Shown here one piece after another: positions 55,973 through 64,000 of a DNA stretch of 64,000 bases. Both the position numbers and the translations under genes were made by a program. Position 1 is the first letter of the stretch. Every line of letters starts with the position of its first letter. The notes under the pieces are model-generated. The model did not search any database and was not told the DNA's origin. It saw only the letters and a program-made list of their open reading frames with translations. The stretch is taken from NCBI GenBank assembly GCA_947044365.1, contig OX345636.1:7770001-7834000 (forward strand), in the 5' to 3' direction. The DNA is from Petrosia ficiformis (Eukaryota; Porifera; Demospongiae; Haplosclerida; Petrosiidae).

Positions 55973-56529
55973 CGTTAGTGGATGAGAAACTACATGAATG
56001 CATGTACAATTTGTACATGTACAATGTAGCAAAAAAAGAAGAAATGGAATACATGTACACTATATTTACATTGCAGAAGAAATACATGTGCATGTACATG
56101 TACATGTGTAGTGACATTGAATCAATACTGGAATCAGTCTATATTGATAAAATGTGTATTAAACAGTTTTGGAACATGTACACTGTAACCAAATACTATC
56201 TGTTCTGTATTGAATAGTAATGGAAGTTAGAAATCAGTTATCATTTTGTACATGTACATAAATATACATATTATGCTGTTGTTATTGATACAAAGAATGT
56301 GACCATTACAGTAGAACTATTACCAGAAAAATATTTGGCATACAATACATGTACATGTGCATGAATCGTACATAGACTTACATGTACATATACATGTAGA
56401 TATTCAGATCTAAACAAAAGGTGCACATATTATTATGAAAATAATTCCATAGAGGTACACATACGTAGGGAAAAGTACTGATACTGTAACTGAAGAAAGC
56501 CCTTGAGCTGAAATGTTCTTATAAGCATT

Positions 56530-56642
56530 AAGAAAGACGAATCTACATGAAAGATGTAGGGATGTCAAAACCCAAAAACCATGTGAAGTTGTGAACAAGG
56601 TTGGGAAGCTAACATAGGACACAAAAAACTAAAAACTTACAT

Positions 56643-56685
<43 letters not shown>

Positions 56686-56690
56686 TTTTA
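56530..56690. mobile_element. Single arm of the 35250 foldback element and AT microsatellite
   Basis: gatgtagggatgtcaaaacc, caaaaacca and aaggttgggaagctaacata match the arm at 35290-35345. (TA)n follows at 56644-56681. Confidence 0.8.
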
Positions 56691-56847
56691 TTTATTTATT
56701 ACCATCTAACCTCACGTAAGTTACAATCATAATATAGTCAATATTTCTAACACACAAGGTGCAACAATGAAGGTGGAAATGTATAATGCATTAACCATAC
56801 AACCAACCCCAAGATGGAGCAATTATGGAACCTTGGACCCTGCCACG

Positions 56848-56992
56848 TCTTTGCATATGATCTGGTTTGAGTCCAGTGCTTATCTGCCATAACATTATAA
56901 TGAGTAGGTGCGACAGTACCCTGACGAACATGTTGACTCACGAGAAAAAAGTCATACCATCCTTTTCGTGTACCTACTTTGGCTGTTGTATT
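56848..56992 (-). pseudogene. Piwi-domain fragment with a one-base insertion
   Basis: After a possible ACAACAG acceptor the minus frame reads [18 protein letters not shown] then [15 protein letters not shown]. The next frame continues [11 protein letters not shown]. This is the PIWI domain of Piwi-class Argonautes just before the last catalytic region (family pattern WYDFF, SQ, RQGTV, PTHYNV, GLKPDHxQRL). One extra base near 56882 breaks the frame, and the following LCHLYYNWP-like part is replaced by a dispersed repeat. It is therefore a gene fragment. Piwi proteins bind piRNAs and silence transposons. Confidence 0.82.
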
Positions 56993-57019
56993 TGTACAAA
57001 AGAGGATATCCACAAGTAA

Positions 57020-58215
57020 TTTTGGTCAGGGACCTCAAGGAAATCAAAACCCTCCTCCAGGGAATACCAAGATTCTACATTTAGTAGTGCAGTAGTATTT
57101 TAATTGAGACATTTTTGATTAAAGGGCTAGTTATTCTAATGGAAATTTTTACTCCGGTACCAAGTACTAATTGGGTATTTAATGAAGTCCTGCTCTTCCG
57201 CAATCAGAGGTTTGAGGTACATGTATTTTTAGTAACAAAATTAAATACCACTTCCAAGCAACCCTGTTATAGCTAGATTAAAACTATGCTTTTGTTGCTA
57301 AGGTATCCAGATCCATATTTGAGAAAAACAGGACTACAACAAATACCCAATTAGAATCATAACTAGAAAAGAAATGAAAATGTTCCATATAATGTTTATA
57401 AATGTACATGTGCATAAACATTTAATTAGTATGTACATGTACACACATAATGCATACTTCTTGTATAGGTATACACACGTATATGTACATGTACATGGAG
57501 TGCTCAAAAAAGCATCCAGCAGAAACATCGGGAAAATACAATACCGTAAACGTAGAAATTTTCGAACAGACAAAAGTGTTCATTTGAAGAGTAATAAGGT
57601 GAGGAGGCAATGGTAGAAAATAGTAAGTCTACACAACATGGCAGAGCAAGAGCTGAATACATTCTCTGTTTCTTTTAACTTGACTCAGACAACACAACAC
57701 TACTGTACAAAATCAATCACTGTTATATAGTAAATGTTCTGAAATATTCTAAAACATGTGCACAGATAACAATCTAGAAAGTTCTAGAGACACATGTCCC
57801 AACACCTTTTACCCAATAAGTGTGAACTAGTTATGATCAACATTTAAAGTACATGCCTATATTTCCAGCCATGTGATAGTGATTTAAGAATTGCATTCTA
57901 TACAGCTACATGTGTAGCTGCTAGTTTCACATCATGAGTGGCAACTTGACATGAATTCCTAACATCAACAAAGTATACCTTAGTTTATGTATGCAGTAAA
58001 CTCCTCAATAGTTATCACAGTAAATTGCGATTTATTTGTTAACTGAAAGTCATAATGCCTTAATAAAAGTGGTTTTAGTTATAGTTAACTTAAACAACAC
58101 TTTTAGTTCTAGTACTAATTCTAGTTCTAGAACTGGAACTAAAATTAAAATGGTGGTACTAAAATTACTTTAAGTTCCAGTACTTAAGAACTGGAACAAC
58201 ACTAATATATATATA
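57020..58215. other. Spacer, no gene supported
   Basis: AT-rich. A short basic frame at 57500-57616 (GKIQYRKRRNFRTDKS) ends in TAG without splice evidence. 58020-58200 contains inverted ctagttctagaactgg words and the ttagttatagttaact MITE motif. Confidence 0.35.
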
Positions 58216-58224
58216 CCTGTACAT

Positions 58225-58264
58225 GAGGCAACTCTCATTTTTCATTTTTCCATTGCCTCAGGTG

Positions 58265-58331
<67 letters not shown>

Positions 58332-58350
58332 ACATCTCTGATAACATCAT
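58225..58350 (+). mobile_element. Headless copy of the tRNA-derived SINE with long CTTT tail
   Basis: gaggcaactctcatttttca, ccattgcctcaggtgtcttt then (CTTT)n of about 70 bp and tacatctctgataacatcat. The tRNA-like head is missing except its last bases. Confidence 0.8.
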
Positions 58351-58423
58351 GTACATACACTGTACATAAACATACATATATAATAATTGTACATATAATA
58401 ATGATTGTACATGTACACATTGT

Positions 58424-58475
58424 CTCAGGTGTCTGTCTTTCTTTCTTTCTTTCTCTCTTTCTTTCTTTCTTTCAG
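58424..58475 (+). mobile_element. SINE tail fragment
   Basis: tgtctcaggtgtctgtcttt and a CTTT run only. Confidence 0.55.
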
Positions 58476-58577
58476 ATATCATATGTATATACTAAGGTTT
58501 GGTGTTGGTGTCTTTGGTGGTTTAATTACCCCGGCCTTCACCTAAAAGCCTAGTATTCGAACCCTGCCAGCTGAGCT

Positions 58578-58698
58578 GCCTGGGTAGCTCAGTTGGTAGA
58601 GCATCTGTCTGGAATACAGAGTGTCGTGGGTTCGAATCCCACCTGAGGCAACTCTCATTTTTCATTTTTCCATTGTCTCAGGTGTCTGTCTTTCTTTC
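58578..58698 (+). mobile_element. tRNA-derived SINE, copy 3
   Basis: Head 58578-58650 with A box tagctcagttgg and B box gggttcgaatccc; body actctcatttttcattttt; short CTTT tail followed by cagatatcatatgta, as at 58472. Anticodon loop ctggaat. Confidence 0.82.
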
Positions 58699-58759
58699 AG
58701 ATATCATATGTACATGTACAATCTATATAATATATATCTATATAAAATTACAATAATAA

Positions 58760-58884
58760 TTTGTGTCCTCGGATGTGATATAGCCCTCGCAGGCTCGGGC
58801 TAATCACATCCTTGGACACAAAACTCAGGTCCTATATTTTGTATATAGGACCTATTAGCATACTGTATATAATAGACATATATA

Positions 58885-58920
<36 letters not shown>

Positions 58921-58955
58921 TGTATATTATATAGTATGCTAATAGTCCTACATAA
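58760..58955. repeat. Palindromic repeat related to 44310-44400
   Basis: ggacacaaaactcaggtcct, atattttgtatataggacct and attagcat are shared with 44338-44392. atgctaatagtcctacata at the right end mirrors the left part. A gtatgtat run lies inside. Confidence 0.7.
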
Positions 58956-59309
58956 CATTCACTCCACCACCATTGTTTATTTATTATCACATGCAGTATA
59001 ATTATAATAATTATGTTATTATGGTTGTAATTTCATTATAATTACTAATTGCTATCAATAATCTGTTATGTACATGTATATGTATGTGAAGATTTGGGAC
59101 AGTTGAAAGATACATGTAGATACACATGTATCCCTTTATCATGGGGGAAGGAAGAGGTATGGTGGTGGGGGCACTTGACTATACATGAGTAGAGGTGGAC
59201 CTTTTTCACCTGATCCAAAAGTCATGTCTATTCCACATGTATTTATTTCTCACATCATATAACCAATATTTCTAACACACAAGGTGAGGTGGAAATGTTT
59301 AATGCATTA

Positions 59310-59535
59310 ATCATTAACTATATAATATTTCTGACCCCAAGGTGGAGCAATTAGAGCCTGCAAGCACATCACATAAGGTGGTGTACACAACTGGAAAGAA
59401 CAGGTTCAAGTACACCAATGTGCAATGGGAGGACTTTTGGGCATGTTGATCACCTCCTGTAAGGCTTGATTTATATCATGCACCTCAAGACATGCCAAGG
59501 CATAAGACAAAAGGGGGAAGTCTTGTGCACACCTA
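59310..59535. repeat. Second copy of the 52560-52770 repeat
   Basis: Same order of blocks; extra segments acttttgggcatg and acctcaagac relative to the first copy. 59265-59310 also matches 56735-56790. Confidence 0.88.
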
Positions 59536-59539
59536 ATGA

Positions 59540-60560
59540 AAGGCAAGTGAAGACATGTTCAAACCTTCATTCATTGGAATTTATTTGAAGTTAAAAGATT
59601 TCCTTTGAAAGTCTTACTTTAAAATTTTACTTGTACATGGAGTTAATATTGCAGACATGTTCCAGGAAAATTGCATGCTGCTTCTGTCCTTTCTCAGTAG
59701 AAACAGCAATTGGAACAAGTCTAGTACTCGTTATAGAAAATAATCTAGTTTTTGGAGGCTTTCTATTATAGGGCTGAGCAATATTGTTATTATTATATCA
59801 CGATAGATAATTGCCAAAATTATCACGATAGCGATAATATCACGATAATTTAACACCTGCAAATGAATTAATTATTTATTTCATTAGTACGTACGTACAT
59901 GTACATGTATGTGTACGTCATTACATGCACATTGTAGCTAAAATTCTAAATCACATTCTTCTGTTTTTAGCTTACTTTTATGAGACTAATCTATAAGCTT
60001 AATGATGCCTCCACAGAAAGTTCCACGGAAAGTTGAAAGCTGGAAAGCTAATATGCCAGTAAAAAGTTGATGTTGCTCATGAGTGATTTATCGACCAAAC
60101 ATGACACAAATATTAGAGTGGGAAAACAAATATTTAAAATTTTCATGGACAATATCTATACAACAAAATTCACGATATTGAAGTACACACAAAAATTATC
60201 GTCTTATGGTCTATATACATGTAGACATACATATATGCATACAGAGAGAGAGACAGACACATACACACATGTATCACTTACACAAATGGTTTAATATAAT
60301 ATACTCTATAAAAAAGGTATTTATTCTAAATCAAATAAAATCTTGTGGTCTGAGCAATTAAGTTAAGTCTCAAAGTACATACATGTAATAAAAATCAGGC
60401 CAAAAAAGCTAATAATGCCTATGTGTATAATCTCACATCTCAAAGGAAGCCTTAGGTCTAAGAGATCCAGGCTTGCATCTTCAAATAGGCAGTTCTGTGG
60501 TTTCTCAAAATGGGTATAAAAATACTGAACATTTACAAATAAAGGTCAGATAGAAGAGCT
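59540..60560. other. Spacer with a possible hAT-like relic
   Basis: tagggctgagcaatattgtt then repeated tatcacgatag words (59770-59855) resemble an end of a dispersed DNA element, and acgatattg reappears at 60172. Nothing coding. Confidence 0.35.
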
Positions 60561-60563
60561 ACA

Positions 60564-61832
60564 ATGGGTGGTGGAAATAGCAAAGTTGAAGAAAAGACAG
60601 AACAAGTTCAATCATGTGAAAAAAAGACAGAACAAGTCCAGTCAGTCGAGATAACAAGTGAAAAAGCAGGAGTAAGTATCACAACATGAAATAAGATGTT
60701 ACTACAATATTAATATTGTTATATAGCAAAGAAATGAACTCAAGTACTGTTGCAATATTGCAACATTGCAACAATAACACTCCTGCTACATGTATCGGGT
60801 GTACATGTACATGTAGCTGAGTTCTTGTTTGCTATACAGTTTGTGTACATGTATGTGACTGTGCTAACGTTAAAACTACACAGTACAAACATGTATCATG
60901 TATCTCATACATTTTAGTGTTGTTTTAGTTAACTATAACCAAAATTTAGTAAGGCATTGTGACTTTTAGTTAACTAAACTATAACTAAATTACAGGTCTA
61001 GTGTAATAACTATAACTAAAATGAAAATTGGCTAATAATGGGCACTTCTAGTTAGTTAACTAAAATGCTTTTAGTAAGCCAAAAATTGTTTAAGTTAACA
61101 AATTAAAATTTGAGAAACTATAAGTATAACTAATGGTCATTATTGTCATACTAAAATAACATACATGTACATGTATATTTACAGTGTGAGAGAGAAAAAG
61201 AATGTACATCATGTCAAAGAACTAGAAATGATGAAAACATGGAGGAAAATGAAGAAAGTAAGAAACTAAAAGAAAGAAGAAGCGAGCAACAAGAAAAAAA
61301 AAGACACAACGAACTAAGAAGAAGAGAGGATGAGGACCATAAATGGAGGCAGCAGATAAGACAAAAAGAAAAAGAATACTACAACTTGAGAAGAAGGATA
61401 ACAGAAGAAGAATACAGGTGGAGAAAGGAAAGAAAAAGAAGAGAAGATGAAGACTATAGGTGGCAAAAGGAAAGAAAAAGAAGAGAAGATGAGGACTATA
61501 AGATGAGGAGAAAGGATGAAGAGAAAGAACAAAGGATGAATGAAAGAGATTATCGGCCTCATGTGGTATGTATGTCTTCAATACCAGCACCTACATGTAT
61601 GATACCAACTATGCCTAGTGCACATGGCATGACTAGTGGTGTGCCTAGTGCACATGGCATGACTAGTGGTGTGCCTAGTGCTGCACCTACATGGATGATA
61701 CATGGCATGACTAGTGCTATGCCTAGTGCACCTACAATGCTACCAATGTCTACAATACAAACTACGCCTAGTGCACCTGCAGGTACATGCAGTGTGTCCA
61801 GTCAATGCACTGGCCATTCATCCCTTTTGTAA
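60564..61832 (+). CDS. Unidentified 251-residue protein: myristoylation-type start, charged helix, SAHGMTSG repeats
   Basis: Exon 1 60564-60671 (36 codons, donor GTAAGT) and exon 2 61185-61832 (acceptor TATTTACAG), both phase 0. Residues 1-7 MGGGNSK fit the N-myristoyltransferase pattern (Gly2, Ser6, Lys7), suggesting membrane attachment. A short duplication KKTEQVQS/EKTEQVQS follows. Exon 2 opens CEREKECTSCQRTR, then about 110 residues of Arg/Lys/Glu/Asp with repeated RREDEDY(R/K)W units, expected to be one long helix or coiled coil. The last 85 residues are Met/Ser/Pro/Thr-rich with direct SAHGMTSGVP repeats. No enzyme domain. Minus-strand Phe/Ser/Leu frames here are shadows. The 513-bp intron holds a ttagttaactataac MITE remnant. 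Confidence 0.72.
60915..61165. mobile_element. MITE remnant with ttagttaactataac motif
   Basis: It starts tagtgttgttttagttaact and ends attgtcatactaaaataaca, partly inverted to each other, like 16457-16624. It lies in the intron of the gene at 60564. Confidence 0.55.
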
Positions 61833-62272
61833 TTAAAAGTTCAAATAGTCTAGGCATTCAGTTATGTTAGGATTATATTATATTGTTATATATTGTTTAT
61901 TGTTTATTTACTACTTATTTTATTCATTTCTTTATTAATTATGTGGTTATTAATTAGTTATAATTAATTAAAAAACATGTAATAGTTTTTTTTGGAAAAG
62001 ATTGGTTGAACTGAATCTGGTTGAATCTAGAGGGAAACTGTTCCTTTATATGTAAACTATATAATTCTCCAAACCCTCTTTTTAATTTAATAAAAGGGCA
62101 TGTAAGTTATGTCAAAACCAAAAAAGCACAGAAACAAGATTATAAATTCCCGTACAGTTTTAAAAAGAACAATTTCGTCACAAATCATCACAAAAATATG
62201 AATATAATTAATATAATGAAATTCATTGCAATTTTTACATCATACTATGAATATAAACTAGAAAAATGGAGG
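61833..62272. other. 3' flank of the charged-protein gene, no gene seen
   Basis: AT-rich. An 89-codon plus frame at 62021-62290 is Lys/Asn/Ile-rich and runs into the inverted repeat, so it is not called. Confidence 0.4.
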
Positions 62273-63978
62273 ATTTTATGCCAAAAATAGCCGAAAAGGC
62301 TGTGCAGATATCTCAACTTTCGGAAATAATTTCGGACTGACCAGGGAACAGTACTGTATCCATCCCTGGGCAGGGTGCACATCTTATATTATGTATAATA
62401 TTACAACAATTACAATAATTATCAGTCTTACAAATAACACATGTATATAATACAATATGTGTGACTACAAGTCATGGCACACCTCACTAATGCAGTACTT
62501 TATTCCTTACATGTTGCTGAAAAGGTTATAAGTTGTATTCATATTGTGTAGTATGTTATACCACATTGTGTGATAATCATGTGATAAATACAAGGATATG
62601 GCCTCTAAATTCAAATAGCTAAAGAGTATGAGTATGATGAACTTAATGCTACAGATCCACTCTATAAACACATGTATATACATATTCACATTATTAATCA
62701 TTGTATTAATTGTCCTATTCTGATTTGATAATTGATTTCAGATCCCAACCCTAGTAAATACACATACACATACACATACACAGTGGAGCACAAATACAGA
62801 TAAAGATAGTGGTGCAGGTTTGGGTTAGTAACTGCGTGAATATTAATGGTAGATATCCTAACAATGACAAAAAATCATGTTTGGGATGTGTTATTTTGAT
62901 ATTGTCGCACACAAAATTTGCCACCTATAAGTCAAAAATGCTGGTATCGATGATAACAATCCAATATTACAGTTTACCATGCCTCAATTTTAATTATTAT
63001 AAATACATGTAGGTATAGAGGATATAAAGTGTTTACAACAGTAATTACTGCTAACGATAATAGGCATTGGCCCCTTCCTTGGATACTTTTTAACTTTAAA
63101 AAAAATGATGCAATGAGATAAACAAAGGTACAGATCTGTACATGCATAGTATTAGTTGAGTTGAGTGAGTATGCCTCATTCCAACACTAAAAGGTCAGTT
63201 CTACGCAGACAAGAATTTTAGTCTTATAAATAAAAATTATGCAATTTTTATGAGTGAGGCAATCATTTATATATATAATAACACAAATAAATTAAGATTG
63301 TGACAAAATTTGCTGACATAACAGAAACCTAATAACAAAACTACTGGTTGGGTAAATCATTGACTTTCTCTATTGTTTAGTCTCAAGTGGTATAACCTAA
63401 CAATTAATAATTTCCTGTCATTAAAGAAATTCATGATGATAGTGTGTACATGTAAATATATAAAAATGGTGGCATTGAGTTATCAGTCGGGAAATAGAGA
63501 CAATGAGCATGGGCAGTAAGAAACACACATACTACATGTACATTAGTAGCTAATAGTTAGTGATATTTAATACATATGGGGTCGAGAAGCTCATAAAGCA
63601 CAAGGAGTAGCCGAGTGCTTTATGAGGCTTTGAGACCCCACCCCCAGTGCTATATTTTCCAAGACAACACGAGCAAACCCAGTGCTTTAACTGGTTTATA
63701 GTACTCTGGATTGATGCAATGGAGAAGAAAAATGAAGTACTTGGTGTTCTTGCACTAAACCTGAGGTAAGCGCATTGTTTTCTAGTGTTATAAACAATAT
63801 CCGAAAAATATAGAACAGGATGTGGTAAAAAAAGTTTGCCATATGGAAAATATAGAACTGTCGGTACCTTTGATGTTAGGCGTCAAAGTGCTATAAATAT
63901 ATATATATATATATCAGACATATTAGGCTATAGAGGTTAGTGTAATGTAAAATTATATCCCAATACCAATAACTTTTA
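62273..63978. repeat. Arm B of the 1.7 kb inverted repeat
   Basis: Reverse complement of 25994-28221 without the 589-bp transposon. A short gagttgagtgagtatgcctc insertion near 63157 is specific to this arm. The sequence continues to within about 20 bp of the window end. Confidence 0.92.
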
Positions 63979-64000
63979 TGAATCATTTGTCACAATATAA

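Noticed and set aside
61222..61590. Phe/Ser/Leu-rich minus frame resembling membrane segments
   Set aside because: It is the complement of the Lys/Glu/Arg-rich exon; no splice or start support.

Overview
The window looks like AT-rich metazoan DNA, most likely from a demosponge such as Amphimedon queenslandica. That assignment rests on remembered style, not on a search: very high repeat density, hundreds of short TACATG palindromes, short introns with good GT/AG sites, and sponge-like gene families. Coding density is low. Most open frames in the window are artefacts of microsatellites and minisatellites. No rRNA, CRISPR array or bacterial operon structure is present.

Three genes can be built with real exon structure. 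(1) A plus-strand gene at 3891-14890 has six tiny phase-0 exons followed by one 3.5 kb exon. That exon encodes a Mutator-like DDE transposase core, two zinc-knuckle-like motifs, two PHD fingers and an OTU cysteine protease. A TGA inside a 354-bp tandem duplication separates the second PHD finger and the OTU domain from the rest, but the frame stays open on both sides. (2) A plus-strand gene at 43648-46097 has four exons and a candidate PD-(D/E)XK nuclease core; its 1.28 kb second intron is full of repeats. (3) A plus-strand two-exon gene at 60564-61832 encodes a 251-residue protein with a candidate N-myristoylation start, a highly charged helical region and a Met/Ser/Pro-rich repeat tail.

The rest holds gene fragments and mobile DNA. 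Broken fragments include an HSP70 substrate-binding domain (17.9 kb), dynein heavy chain exons on both strands (23.6-24.7 kb plus; 56.0-51.9 kb minus), a Piwi-domain piece (56.9 kb), a hAT transposase C-terminus (41.9 kb) and a gag-like retroelement region (21.6-22.6 kb). Mobile elements include a 589-bp transposon with 145-bp inverted repeats and a visible empty site elsewhere in the window, an 8-bp-TSD hAT MITE, a TA-flanked mariner-like element, several foldback MITE families, and a tRNA-derived SINE family with CTTT tails.

Layout: 0-2.2 kb tandem arrays; 3.9-14.9 kb the transposase/PHD/OTU gene; 15.6-16.6 kb structured tandem repeats and hairpins; 17.4-20.6 kb a decayed multi-exon segment that recurs in pieces at 28.2-31.6 kb and 35.6-38.0 kb; 20.7-22.7 kb two mobile elements; 23.6-25.9 kb dynein fragments and a SINE; 26.0-28.2 kb one arm of a large inverted repeat whose partner is 62.3-64.0 kb; 28.6-30.5 kb duplicated at 39.4-40.5 kb; 36.5-37.7 kb a giant TATG array; 43.4-46.1 kb the nuclease-like gene; 50.4-53.4 kb minisatellites; 51.9-57.0 kb dynein and Piwi fragments on the minus strand; 58.2-58.7 kb SINEs; 60.6-61.8 kb the charged-protein gene.
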